Of a stretch of DNA of 64,000 nucleotides, positions 21,776 through 33,496 are shown one piece after another. Both the position numbers and the translations under genes were made by a program. How positions within the stretch are numbered: the first letter of the stretch is position 1; each line of letters begins with the position of its first letter. Below the pieces are notes generated by a model. It worked only from the letters and a program-made list of their open reading frames with translations, was not told where the DNA came from and searched no databases. The DNA is from Marthasterias glacialis (lineage: Eukaryota; Echinodermata; Asteroidea; Forcipulatida; Asteriidae), in contig OU452228.1 in NCBI GenBank assembly GCA_911728455.2, forward strand, positions 23,159,950 through 23,223,949, given 5' to 3'.

Positions 21776-22740
21776 CAGTTCATGTACTACAATCATATAA
21801 CAGTGACAAGAAAAGTGCTTTTTAAAAGTGCTTTTTTAAAGGTGTTCTTTGTGGGAAATGCGTTGCGCTGACATTAAAGATTGACTAATTACCCTATTAA
21901 AGTTAGCGAGGTGGTTGGCAAAGGGAATATCATGTGGAAAAAAAATGTACTTAATAGAAAATAGATTGTTGTGAAACTATATTTAAAAAAAATGAAAACT
22001 CAAAATAAAAAATAAAAAACATTGTATAATTTATATATTAGGGCGATTTTGAGAACCAGCTGTAGGATTTGGGTTTGTATTTAATCAATTAGAAAAAAAC
22101 AACAATCCATTTTGTGTTGGATCTCAGAACCTTGCTGATTTGGGAAAAGGGGGAAAAGTTTGTACTACGTTGTCTTGTTAACACTAAATTAACACTAAAC
22201 AAATTAATGTATATACTATGTTAATAAAATGTGCATCTTATGGTAAATGCTGCAGTGACAGCATGGAGAATGTATAGATTATACATAGCTGGCCTATTGA
22301 GCCATGAACTCGTCTTAGGATTAGGAATATCATTTTCACTATTGTGTCCTTGAAAATGTGTAATAATATGACTCCAAATATTAGGTGATTTTTTTCTTCT
22401 TTTTTTTGCTTGAGCTGAATTTTTACTTGGAAATCCGAATCGTGAAGACCTAACATTGTATGATTAAACGTTCTTTTAAATAGAGAGCTATATCTTACTG
22501 AACTGGTACCCTGTATTTATACTACATTCCTTGATGTAGACTTTGTATGTCTAGCTGTAAATAGACTGACTGGGAACCAGTGTACCTAACTTCTACATTT
22601 TTGTACCATACCTAGACGTTTAGAAAAAATGTGTGTAATTTCATGTTGCAATGTTCTGTATGTGTGAATAATTTTTATCACTGAATATGTTCCCCATTTA
22701 ATGTGTGCAGTGACTTTGACCTTTTTAAACTAGTGCTTCA

Positions 22741-23690
22741 GTTTATTTTTCAAAATATTACTTGATCATGGCGTCACTTCATGAAGCTTTTAAAAGTGAA
22801 AACATATTTCTTTCCTATGAGCAAGAATATGCAGGGAACCGTCCAGTCACAGTGTTGTACTTCACATACCATGTTGGCTGGTCACCAGGGTCCAGTTTCA
22901 TGGCGCTGAAAAAATGCTTAAGCGTAAGCGTATTTCACAGGTAAGCAAGAAAGTTAGGCGGCCAGCTTGCGGGTTCACCGTGGATTTGCATTGTTCCGTT
23001 ATTCATTTTCCTACAGTAAGCACCGGAAGGTTAGCAGGCCTATTCTTGTGCTTACGGTTAGCAGCGCTATGAAAAAGAAATCGCACAGTAAGCACAAAAG
23101 CAGTTATTAGGGAGCCTGGGCCGAATTTCAAAAAAGCTGTTAGGTAGAAAATATTGCTTGTCAAATTTTGTTCGCTAAAACAAAAATAGCAGAGCACCAG
23201 TGGCAATACCATAAATCAAAAGGCAAATTTGGCTGGTAGCATGTTTTTGGTAAGCAACATTTTCTGTGCTTAGCATTTTTTTTTATGACTCCATAAGGCT
23301 TTTAAGTTGAAAAAAAATCTGGCAAAAAAACCAAACGTCACATTACCTTTTGCTGAATGCTGGTATTCTGGCCAGAAAATCATATTTCACTCATCAGAAC
23401 TGTTCTGCATTAAGACAAATTTGTCCAAAAACCTTAGGTTGTGTCCAAATTGATGGCAACGGCTATGGCTATGGCTTGATCGCTGCGTCATCATGTGTTG
23501 AAGTATAGGACGTCCTAAGCAATACAGTCATAGCCGTAGCCCTAACCGCCAATTCGGATCGTGCCTTACTTCGTAATTATCAGAAAACCATGTCAAAATC
23601 ATCGTAGCTGGCTGGTAACCTAAATATTCCCTCGCTGTGCTTAGGAATGTACTAACTCATGTAAGCTTTGTGGCTTTTTCCAAACCTCGT
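22741..23690. other. Intergenic DNA with degraded inverted repeats
   Basis: Contains GTAAGCA-rich degenerate elements (22915-23110) and a partial copy of the CAATTTCATAGAGCTGCT family near 23110-23290. At 23440-23560 ATGGCAACGGCTATGGCTAT and GTCATAGCCGTAGCCCTAAC form a loose inverted pair. No gene seen. Confidence 0.45.
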
Positions 23691-23696
23691 TTTTTA

Positions 23697-23890
23697 GGCT
23701 CCGGGCTCCTGGCTCTTGGCTCTTGGCTCCAGGCTCCTGGCTCCTGGCTCCTGGCTCCGGGCTCCGGGCTCTTGGCTCTTGGCTCTTGGCTCCGGGCTCC
23801 GGGCTCCGGGCTCCGGGCTCCGGGCTCCGGGCTCCGGGCTCCGGGCTCCGGGCTCCGGGCTCCGGGCTCCGGGCTCCGGGCTCCGGGCTC
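23697..23890. repeat. 7-bp GGGCTCC array
   Basis: The left part mixes GGCTCCTGGCTCTTGGCTC variants; from about 23790 the array is almost pure GGGCTCC. Twenty-one bases make three units, so all frames that lack a stop stay open on both strands. The array sits just inside a pair of inverted GGCTCCGG/CCGGAGCC ends (about 23690 and 23955). Confidence 0.9.
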
Positions 23891-24340
23891 TGTTTGATGT
23901 TGAGACATAGTGCAAAATGCACACTGTTCCAAAATTGATGGCGGCGCCCAAGCCGGAGCCTCCATGTCTTGTATCGATAGGTTTGGCAAAGGCCCTATGA
24001 AGTTTCGCCCTACTGCTATTTAATGTACAATGTACAAGGACAGCACAGAAGGCTGTTTTACGTCAGTCTATGCAAACTGGGAAATTTGCTTCATTTTTTT
24101 GCCATGCACAAGACTTATTTTCAGACGCTCGCTTGCTGATGATGCGGGCTGGAATAACATTCAACGTCATTAAAACAAAAATGTCCAACCAAACACACTA
24201 TGATTGTGAGCTGGAGCACCAATTCTAAATCAATAAATCATAAATAGGCCTAGGTCTACTGCATGTTAAGGTTTTCCTGTAAAAAAAAACATTGCTGATT
24301 GCAAGACGTCTCAGACTTAATTAATGGCTTGTGACAAGTA

Positions 24341-24800
24341 ATGACTAGTCATAATAAAGCCAAGATAACATATACATTTTTTGAGTCGGGCCTACTTAAT
24401 GATTGTCTGGCCAATTATATTCCAGTGCTCAAAAAAGTATTGTTAATACCCGAACAAATCCCGACCGACGTGGTCTTATTAGAAAAGGTTGAATGGTATT
24501 TAAATAGAGTGAGACCTTTCACTGATATCACTTCAAGATCCGTAACAAGTGCGTGGAACCAGACAATGATTGCTACTAATCAAAAGCTGTAACATTTTCA
24601 CAACAACATCGTTGGCTGTGGTTGCGTTTTTGAAAACATTCAGTCTTTTAGCCGAAGCCCATTATTCGAAAAGACCCTAAATAAATTGTTCAGTATTGTA
24701 CCATTAAAGCCAAGTCGGCCGTCCTCTCAAAAAATTGTTCATCTTCAGTTGTCTGGGGTCGAGCTTTTAGTTTTGGAACGGGTACATGAAAGGTCAACTT
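24341..24800 (+). pseudogene. Unidentified open block with one in-frame stop
   Basis: Two open segments in the same frame (24341-24592, then 24593-24799) are separated only by TAA at 24590. Together they would give about 150 residues with ordinary, not low-complexity, composition (for example VRPFTDITSRSVTSAWNQTM and then PLFEKTLNKLFSIVPLKPS). I do not recognise a family. It may be a decayed gene or retroelement piece, or simply chance in AT-rich DNA. Confidence 0.2.
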
Positions 24801-25492
24801 AATAATATCAATTAATTAATGTTTTGTTTTAATCCCCATACTGAAGGAGTTATAACAATTATTTATTACTGAAATCGGATATAGTCTAGCATGATGCCTA
24901 GTGCTTTAAGTAATTTATTGATGTACAAAGTGATAAACTCTAATGGTTATACAGGGGGAAACAAAAATCAAGATTCAGTGTAACGTTTTGTAGACAAAAA
25001 GAAAGAAAAAACATCAATTTAGATATCTCCTCTCCCACGGGACGTCGATTGGAAGTAAAGATTCGTCACAATAATGTATACCCTAATTATTTATACAAGC
25101 AACCTGAAGTCCTCGCTTGTGTAGATTATTATATTAACCGGATACCAGTATATTGTAACTTTTATTACCACCGATTGTTTTGTTTTTATGATAAGAACAT
25201 TATTTAAAAAATAAAGACATTGTGTAGGTTAGGTTTTACAGTCCAGACAGTCTGTACTGTCTGGATATCTGTCCATAAGCATTATATTGTGTTAGATTTC
25301 CATATTTTTATGTATACTAGCAATTTGAGGGTTTTCCTTTTTTATGTTTTGGGACCCTACACTGTATTCATAGCCTACTAATTTGGAACCTACCTGGGAT
25401 AATTCTGACGGGATATCGATATTGGCCTGTACCAACTCGTATATTATTATTATTATTAACTGTAAAGACTGAGTTCCCTTCATCCATGGCAG
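24801..25492. other. Intergenic, no feature seen
   Basis: AT-rich DNA. AATAAA near 25211 and TCCAGACAG/CTGTCTGGA (about 25243-25266) form a small hairpin. No gene recognised. Confidence 0.4.
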
Positions 25493-25784
25493 AGACCGTT
25501 ATGTTGTTGACAAACAAACCGCGCTGGTTGACATGGACGGCGAAATGTTAGCGAAACATTCAATCTATTAATTGTTGACAGACGTTGTGACCAAATTCAA
25601 CATTTTCGCAAACTTTCTATGTAAAGAAAATACATCCCATTGGTTCGTTTGTTTCCAACAAATTGAAATTCAACACTTTGAATATTTGTGTAACATGTTT
25701 ACAAACTGTGATTATCTGTTTTTGCTTTGCATTGATGGCTCCCCGTATTTTCGCCAACCTCGGTGACGTTGCAAAAGAAAGGTC
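25493..25784. mobile_element. MITE, AGACC...GAAAGGTC family, copy 2
   Basis: Long internal identity with 59854-60169: GTTGACAGACGTTGTGACCA, AAAGAAAATACATCCC, ACAAACTGTGATTATCTGTT and TTGCATTGATGGCTCCCCGT occur in the same order. The left terminal box is mutated (AGACCGTTATG). A third, more distant copy with the same ends is at 8715. Confidence 0.82.
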
Positions 25785-27062
25785 AATACGCAGCCAAAAT
25801 ATGACAGTCCTGGGTGACAATTTTGTTCTTTTTTGTCAAACTGCAAAACGAAAGAAAAGTTAAAAGAAAGAACTATATACTATTCTCCTGTTCAAAGTGA
25901 CGGAGTCAATTCTTGTTGGGAAACTGTTTGTAACTTGATGAACAGAATGGGCTTAAGGCAGGCACGACAGGCGAAGGTGTGCTTCATGAAGCAATATTTT
26001 GTGAGATGCAAGGAATGTCGGGATCATTCCCGCATAACTCCTTATAAATTTCTCAAAAGGGATCATTGTTTAAACTTCAACTCAATTATTTTCTTTTATT
26101 TTTAAAATAGTTTTAGTCTTTTTTGTTATAAACTATGTACACGTATTATGATTTCCGGTTTGGTATTCAATAACGATAATCTACAAGGATTTTAAAGTCG
26201 GTCGTCTTTTGTTTTTATACATAGAGTCTGTTTTCGACTGGGCTGTTTTTTGTATTATTTTAATGTAACCAGTTCAATATTTTATTGTTAATTTTTTACT
26301 TACATTTTACCCCCAATGATTGTGAGAAATACTATTACATAATCTTGCTATGACCTAAACCGAGTTAAATGTTTATCATTACTATTATTATGCTAGTGAG
26401 TTTACAGTGTTTGGCAACAATATTTGAGCGGATGAAGCATTATCTAGGTCTTTATTTACAACTGTGGATAAAGTTTTTAATTGAGTTACACAACATTGTA
26501 ACTAATGCAGACTTACTTTGATGTGTCTGGCAAAATGTTGGACTACATTCTCAACAGTAACTGCCCAAATTTTCTTAACACAATATAGGCCTATATACAT
26601 GTATTTGTTTCTCTATCACTTTCTTTTCTTTTGTTGCCAAAGCTTTGCACGCTACTCGGCGTTGCGTTAAAGTTTCTTATTAATTTGAGATTTAGCACCT
26701 TCAATAAAGAACGGGTCTTGAACAGTTTTGTTTGTGAGGAGTTATTATTCAAGACTTGTTTGTTATTATTCAAGGATTGTGTTCTCCCTGAGGAATTGTT
26801 TTTTTTTCAAACTCTGAAAGAATATACCCAACAGAATCATGAAAGGTATCACAATCCAATGGCATAATTTCATCATGGGTTCACTTATACTTCTGCCGTG
26901 TTTGCCACTTTTCCACAACCTGAAAAGTAATAAATTAACCGGGGTTCTTTTTGTCAAGCTTTCTTTCAAATAGTTGTTGGCGATCACATTGCAACTGATG
27001 CTTGGTGGTGAGCACGGTGTAACGCCAATGTTGTCTAATTTGGGCTAAGCTGATTGCTTGGA
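25785..27062. other. Intergenic, no feature seen
   Basis: AT-rich sequence. Short open frames at 25833-26105 and 26631-26867 show no recognisable domain and no splice context. Confidence 0.4.
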
Positions 27063-27235
27063 GTTAATGTCCAACGGCATAGCAAAAAATTTTCACTTGG
27101 GCCGAGGCCATGTTTTTTAAGGAATTACATGTATCTGTTTTTTTATGGGGGTGAGGAGGTGGGCACTGGAAATATTGTTGGGTGCGTGGCCCCAGCCCCA
27201 ACACCAACCCAACCCAGGTGGCTACGCCGCTGGAC
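27063..27235. mobile_element. GTAGCCA-type element, copy 2
   Basis: Shares GGCCATGTTTTTTAAGGAAT and GTGGGCACTGGAAATATTGT with 20145-20345, and ends GGTGGCTACGCCGCTG. Non-coding. Confidence 0.65.
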
Positions 27236-27950
27236 ATGCCGGTTAGAGTCGTCACCTGATCCGACCAGTCTGAGCCTGGGTCGTCCTGGCCTTTGTATTC
27301 CTTCAACTTTTCCCTGCAAGATCATTTGCAAAGGTTGTTGCCTTTTCACCTTGTTCAAATATCTATGTCCCGACATAGTCACGATAATGCACTCGTGTAT
27401 TTCAGGCGGTTCAAAAACAAAGTGTGGTGTTTTCCATAGTGAAGATGCACGGAAATGACACCTACAACACGGTACGGTGGGGGTGTTACACACCACACAT
27501 TATGCTGCACTCATTGTGCTTGCACGTTGTATCAAATCGTCAGGCTTGTGCGTAGCCTCCATTTTGTTTGTTGTTCGATCGAGCGTATCCGCTGTTGTTG
27601 TACACGGTAAAAATCAATACAAGCTGTGAATTCGCGGATAGTGAAGACAGATTTGAAACGATAGCCATGCACGTAGTGAATGCAGCTCGTGTAATGGACG
27701 TTTGCTCAAAAGTCAAAGACTTGCTCAATCACTCACTAGCTATATTACAACTACAGTAGTCTTGTTTTTCGTAGGCCCTGATTTTATTTCTTGTGTTGTC
27801 TCGTGGACCCACGTTCATTTTGTTTTAAATGATAACATTGGATGGAAAGACCAGTATCAACACTTTCCTGACATCACTTATACATGAAAAAACAAACCTG
27901 TGAAAATAGGTTTTGGGGCATTTCATGGTGAGGTATCAATGTATAATAAT
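27236..27950. other. Intergenic, no feature seen
   Basis: Mixed-composition DNA with several short open frames on both strands and no domain or exon structure that I can support. Confidence 0.4.
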
Positions 27951-27951
27951 A

Positions 27952-28258
27952 CGGTTTGCAGTAAGACTATGTGATTATATCTACTTTGCTATATACAGTA
28001 GATTGTTCTTGTGAGAACTTTACTATTCTACGACCGCGGAGTAGATTTCGGAATTCTGGGGGACAACTTAGTCAGTCTCCTGACGATGACTAGAGCAGGC
28101 TAGTCGTAACGTTGAGACCAATTAATAAACTCACTCCGCGGCAGTGAAGTTATCCGAGAAGTCCCCTCGATCCACTAAGCGAAAGTAGTGCTATAGTAGT
28201 ATTTCTACTGTATATAGCAAAGTAGATATAATCACATGGTGTTACCGCAAACCATATA
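27952..28258. mobile_element. TIR element with GGTTTGCAGTAAGACTATGTG ends
   Basis: The inverted arms are about 50 bp: ATTATATCTACTTTGCTATA on the left and TATAGCAAAGTAGATATAAT on the right, followed by CACATGGTGTTACCGCAAACC. The interior (28030-28150) has a second inverted pair on CCGCGGAGT/ACTCCGCGG and a hammerhead-like motif. A fragment of the right arm is near 49230-49256. Confidence 0.78.
28080..28110 (+). ncRNA. Hammerhead-ribozyme-like motif, probably inactive
   Basis: CTGACGA (28080-28086) matches the hammerhead core CUGANGA. It is followed by a perfect six-pair stem GACTAG/CTAGTC with loop AGCAGG, then GTAA (28106-28109) where GAAA is required. The layout is like the hammerheads known from Penelope-like retroelements. 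The A to T change in the GAAA box would be expected to abolish cleavage, and I do not find a convincing NUH cleavage site. Confidence 0.35.
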
Positions 28259-28800
28259 ATTATACACATTGAAACCTGTGAAAGTTTAAGCTCAAATGGC
28301 GGTCATCTGAGTCACGAGAAAATAGTGCAAAACATGTGTTTTCACCGTTTTGTAACATTGAGTTTTGGCTTAGCACGATCAAAACTAATTGCTTTACATA
28401 ACTATTCAAGCAAAATGTTTCAATGGAAATATTCCACCATGACTAACTTTATACACTCTTCAAACGTCAGCTCATTTATTTTGTGGTTGGATGTATTGTT
28501 TTTGACTTTTTTTTCCTAAGGTGCCAATAACAATATGTACTTCTTAGAATAGCTTGTGTTCTCATTTTTTAGGTATTGTTTTTGGCTAATTTTGGTTTTG
28601 ATTCTTGTGTATTTTATATTGTTGGCGTATTATTATTATTTTATCTTTCTGGAAATGAAACCAAGGGACCCTCACTGTAACCCGTAGGCCTGACGATACC
28701 CGTGTAGAGGAGATGATAAAGAAATGAAGATGAAGATGATTGTATCGAGGGCCCCCAAGGGAGAACAGTTTGTTGCAAACCAGTGATGGGACCATCTAGG

Positions 28801-28930
28801 TGTGGATTTCACAAAGCCCTAGGACTATAGTCTCATCTCGAGTTAGGACGAGTAACTAGTCCTAACTTATAGGACAAGTCATCGGTGACGACTAGTCCTA
28901 AGTTGGGACTAGTTTTGTGAAATCCCCCTG
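28801..28930. mobile_element. Palindromic MITE with GTGGATTTCACAAA ends, copy 2
   Basis: TGTGGATTTCACAAAG on the left and TTTTGTGAAATCCCCC on the right, with GAGTTAGGACGAGTAACTAG inside. Same family as 13083-13213 and 63553-63679. Confidence 0.85.
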
Positions 28931-31900
28931 GTTAAATAAATGATGTGTGCAATCTGTGAGTATTTTACATTTTCACGCTTATCAATTTTGTACACACTGT
29001 TTAATATCTACATCACTTCGCTTTTTATGTAAATTTATTTTGTAATCTATATCTGAAATGATATATAGGCCCTACATGAATTGACCCATTTGTCTTGGTT
29101 GCGCCATTTTGGGAGTCAATGTCCCCATGTGTTATTCAGTGGACGTTTCCCATGAAATATGCTAATTACATTCACGCATGCGTACATACCCTGTTGGCTG
29201 GCAAACGCCATAGAAATGTGCACAAAACAAACGTGTTGCCAAAATGTTGCCATTCAAAATGTTAGTGCGCACGCGCGTTGTTCAATTTACATATTTGATG
29301 GGAAAGGTCTATTGGGGCCTTTTCCAAATCTCGGCTTGGGCTCTGGCTCTCACGGTGTTTCCAACATTACACGGAGCCCCAAAGCCGGAGCCGGTACCTT
29401 AGACGAGGTCTTGAAACTTGAAGCTGTAACTTGCTCTAGTGGTTAGCTTAGGCCTGCGCTAAACGTCACACTGCACTTTTGACGTGTCTAACTCAATGAT
29501 TTCCTCATTGCAAAAGTGCGGCAATTACAACGAATTGGTGACAAACGTCGAATTTATTAAAATCGTTTGCCGCACTTAAATGATTCAAAATGGCGGACGC
29601 TCGAGAAAACTGATAAAAAGATCCAAGTTTCATTATGTCAATTCGAGCTGTGACATTCAAATATTAATGGCAAACCCATAATGATAGCGTTCCCCATCTT
29701 ACTCATTTTGTAAAGAGAGTCAAACAAAATCGATTAGTTTAATTCTGAAATATGCAGGATGTTTCGAGTCGGAAGTTGTAACACGTTTCTATTCAGCAGA
29801 TGGGAGGACGGGTGCGTGTTCCCGTATTTTTCCCCACAGAAGTAAAGTGCGCGAGAATTTTGATAGTTTCAAACTTTTAAGCTGAATGTGAATTGGGTCA
29901 GTACCAGGAGTGTTTCATATAACTTTCCTTATATCCCCTTGGACTGTTTATAGTCACATTTGGGCTGGAACAAGCTCTGCTTGAATATGCCCCTTGTATA
30001 TATAGTGCAGAAATCTGGTTAGTGGAGATTATAGAGTTGGGCTCATCATAAAACCTCTTTCTCATTGTAGGTCTGTAGCCACCCTCTGTCTCTTCTATTC
30101 ATGTATTTCCTTGGTATCGTAAATGCCCCATGTAGGTCTACTGCCCTTCTTTATGATCTAGGCAACTTGGTTCCCCATCTGGATGTTTTAGCGTGAAACC
30201 GTGCATTCTGCCTGATGTTCTGAACTATTTGCCCACCCTGTATCAAAGTACAGAGATGTAGAACAAACAGCCATTTGTTATGATTCCAATAGCATTTCCC
30301 CACGTATTTGATCCTTTTAGAAATCATTGCCTGTTTTTATATTTGTTTCCCTCCAGATCCATCCTATAAAATATTATGATCCAGCCTTTCTTAAGATGAA
30401 TATCAATGGGAGACTTTGGAACGATAGGTGGCAGCAGACTTACCAGGTAAATTGTCATTGTTTACGTAGTTATGAGCATTGATATCGGGTTACGTTTTTT
30501 AAGTTTGTCTTTCTAGCCCCTTGTCAAATGTGGCATTAAGACTTGTTTTGGGCGAATTTGGTTTAGTGGTTACTTAATGGTGCTCTTCTGAAGGGAAACC
30601 AAAAAGTCAAGTCCACACAGACTCACAAAACTGTTATGGGGAAGAATAGTTATACCCGTCAAGGGCTGCTGATTTCATTGTTTAAAAATATTAGCAAACG
30701 AGAAAATACATTTAGTATATTTTGCTTTAAAAATGCGGAGTTTTGGGTGGTTGCATGGCGGCGAATGGACCTATGTAACTCCCCACTGTGTCTTTCAAAA
30801 CCACGATTGAGTTAAGCAGAATATCCTTTTTTATACATCACTTCATCTGATATCATCACGGCTACATGACCCAATTTGCTCATGGCAAAATAATGAAGAG
30901 GGTTTCAAATCAAGACGATCTCGCACTGCAAATTTTCTGTCGAACTCGAGGTCAGCTTTATACTACAACGTGTCGAAACCTGGGGCGATTTCTTTGAAAC
31001 CACGTAACAGGCTTGCTGCTCACCGTTAGCACTTCATTTCTTTTGGAGATTTGCAAGTGTTATACGTTACGTGGCCTATCTCTGCTTATGAAACTTTGTA
31101 TAAACTGGCAGGAACTTATATTGCAGAGGCCTTTTGTAATGGCACTTCAGAAATCTAAACCAACACATTTATTCTGTAGTGTGTTTAAAGAAAGATCAAT
31201 TAGACATGTAAAATTTTCAGTTCCGGGGCTCCAGCAAAAATTCAACAAACTCTTGCCACGTGGCAAGCCCTGATACGCCTGCATCACGGGTGTCGAAACA
31301 GAAGGCAAAGTGCGTCTGTGGCCCTAGTTATTGCATTTGTGCCCTTCGATTGTTCAAATACAACTATTTTTTTTCATCACAGGCGCGCCCTTTACAAAGT
31401 GAAAGTTGTCTGGCCTATGAGTTCGCAAAAAATGGTTTTACAACGTTCACTCGTTTTATTTCAGTTGCTTTTAGTTAATGTTTAGTTGCTTTTAGCTAAT
31501 TCTTGAGTTTAAAATGATTTCACTTTATACGGTGTTCATTTCTCGGTAAACACTTGACAGTGAGCCACAAAGCTCTTTCATGAACAAATTTCAATTCGAA
31601 TTCTGCCCACTTTTCTTGCTGAAATAAAGGCTACAGACACTGTTTGTGACAGATAAAGAAACTAAATTTCGTGATGTCTTTTGTATCATTTCTGTTAAAT
31701 TTCAAAGAATCCATAGGGCGCCCAATGCCTGTAAGCAGCAATGACAGAGTTACAACAACTCGTCAAGCATGATGATCCTCGTGATACACCAAACCATATA
31801 CATGCGAAAAGCAAGACCTACTTTATATTCATAAGGCGATCTTTATATTCATTTATAAGGCGATCTAACGTAATAAAGTACAGTACTCATTGCAGCTTCT

Positions 31901-32200
31901 TCATAGGCCTACATTTCCACGAGAGGTCAAAAAGGTCAAACAGACCCGCGGATGCCCCACGCTGTACAACGTAGACCTACACACCCTGTGGTACATGCTG
32001 TCGATCGAACACAAAAGATCACCATCATTTTTTGTGTGTGTTAGTTCTTATCTTCAGTCATAGCTCCATGGTGGTCCTATATTGCCTTATTTCCCCAAAA
32101 ACAATCAAAACGGCATTTTTTTGTGATACAAAACCACACCACAGGCTTTTTCTCGAATCGCCTCGTAGGCATCGTTAAAATTTAGCGGTTGTAGCGCCCA
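28931..32200. other. Intergenic DNA with scattered repeat fragments
   Basis: No gene recognised. A CTCGGCTTGGGCTCTGGCTC segment at about 29330-29395 has an inverted partner (CCCCAAAGCCGGAGCC) and resembles the ends flanking the GGGCTCC array at 23697. At 30410-30450 a GGTGGCAGCAGACTT segment recurs from 9200. Several open frames (for example 31013-31273) are unsupported. Confidence 0.4.
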
Positions 32201-32203
32201 TTT

Positions 32204-32222
32204 CACGTGACATCACCACGTG
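32204..32222. promoter_or_regulatory. Two CACGTG E-boxes upstream of the candidate MGA first exon
   Basis: CACGTG occurs at 32204-32209 and 32217-32222, 13 bp apart, about 180 bp before the ATG at 32399. CACGTG is the site bound by MAX heterodimers including MGA-MAX. The surrounding 200 bp is richer in CG dinucleotides than the flanks, as expected of a promoter. Function is inferred. Confidence 0.4.
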
Positions 32223-32398
32223 CAGGCCTTTTCGCGCTGCCCGTGTGTGTGCATTGACTGCGTGTACACAGCACTAGCCCAGCGCATGAATTCTTGAACG
32301 CGTCACGTCACTAAACAGTACCCAGCCCATGTACAATGTATGTGGCAGTATGTACATGTACAATACACACACACACTGTGCATTGTAGATCTAATATA

Positions 32399-32425
32399 AT
32401 GGCGGACGGTGGCAGACTTCGCACG
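32399..32425 (+). CDS. Candidate first exon end (MADGGRLRT) before a GTAAGT donor
   Basis: ATGGCGGACGGTGGCAGACT continues to CGCACG and an optimal donor GTAAGT at 32426. ATGGCGGAC is a typical metazoan first-exon start. The next credible + strand exon is at 39699, where the joined frame stops after 24 codons. If these exons belong together, this start is an upstream ORF of the MGA transcript rather than the main start. It could also be the start of an unrelated transcript. Confidence 0.35.
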
Positions 32426-33282
32426 GTAAGTGTACAACGAATTCCATGTAATATCCTCCGTACTGACCGGCCTGAACAATGTGACAGTTCGGTGTGTGAT
32501 AAAGGAATACACACTGAGCTCGGAAATTTATTCTTAGCTTCCACACCGTACGTTTTGACCTGCATTCTGGGGGCTTTTTCAGGCGACGTTGTGGAAAGTT
32601 TCGGTTATATTTTTGACACACTTAAAAAGAGGTGTAGACGCCAGACTCCACGAGGTCCGGCGGACTAACTTACACTGATACATCACACGAACCCTACACT
32701 AATATGTAAACCTGCCTGTTTACTTGAAAGATTTTCACCTTCATGGTTGGGTTAAATTTCATTTTGTGGTATTTTATAGGTGAAATGTTGTCTTGTAAAT
32801 TGTTTTTTGTTTCGGTGAAAAACCGACCGCGTGGTGTTGTACACACATCACCAGCTGTGCATTTACAGACACGATACATGCATCCCCCTACCTATGTACA
32901 GGTACATTATACTTGTGTGCGTGAAAACAACATGTACATTATGTAGTTCCGTTCGCGTAGTTATTTTGGCGTGTGTGAGATCCTGCCCGGGCACTTCACA
33001 AACAGATGTGGCTCGCGTTGTTTACACATCCAAGTTTTCCACACCCTGTTAAAAAACTTAATGCAATGATCTGTTGTTCATATCATTGCATTTTGTACAA
33101 ATCATAGCAATTTCAGCTCTGCTGTGAGAAAGGGTAGACAATTCAAGACAATGATAAATAATTTTATTCTTGAATTGAATGAAGTGAAAATTGATTTATA
33201 TTTGGCCGATCCCTTGCTCTACAGCTCTATGGCTGATCTGAAGTCGTCATGTTTTTGTCATAGACAGTGACGATATAGTTGC
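32426..33282. other. Probable first intron of the MGA gene, no feature seen
   Basis: No exon or repeat recognised. Open frames on both strands near 32336-32668 overlap the candidate first exon and donor and are not supported. Confidence 0.35.
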
Positions 33283-33333
33283 GATAATCGTAACCCTCCA
33301 TCCTCCCGACGGTCGGAGACCGGAGGGTTACGA
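33283..33333. repeat. Conserved hairpin motif, copy 1
   Basis: GATAATCGTAACCCTCC, then ATCCTCCCGACGGTCGGAGA, then CCGGAGGGTTACGA. Outer arms pair (CGTAACCCTCC with GGAGGGTTACG), and CCGACGGTCGG is an inner palindrome. Related copies are at 60391-60432 and 62632-62684. Confidence 0.7.
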
Positions 33334-33496
33334 CACAAGACTGGTATTATCCGTGTAACTAGCAGTTTTGACCAGTTTTTGCCAGACTCGTGATCAGATT
33401 CGTCCATTTTTTTCCACTTTCCAAAATCATGACAGACATTCTAAACACATGGAGTTGATCTTTATTGTATGACAACGTCATCTGGAACCCTTAAAA

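Larger units (their letters stand above)
19662..22740 (+). other. GRAF-type gene 3' UTR and downstream DNA, end not fixed
   Basis: This is the non-coding stretch after the TAG. AATAAA occurs at 19690-19695, only about 30 bases after the stop, and again at 22223-22228, so the UTR could be very short or about 2.6 kb. No coding signal is seen. It contains a MITE-like insertion (20145-20345), a half palindromic element (about 20368-20520) and a degenerate CCCAATTGGG array (21290-21775). Confidence 0.4.

Noticed and set aside
23637..23989. Gly/Pro/Ser repeat proteins in several frames
   Set aside because: By-product of the 7-bp GGGCTCC array, open in most frames.
30355..30448. Exon reading IHPIKYYDPAFLKMNING... 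between an acceptor and a donor
   Set aside because: Its last part (GGTGGCAGCAGACTT) recurs in a repeat at about 9200, and no neighbouring exon fits its phase.
32336..32668. 110-residue ORF on the + strand
   Set aside because: It uses a different frame across the candidate first exon and reads through its optimal donor; no domain recognised.
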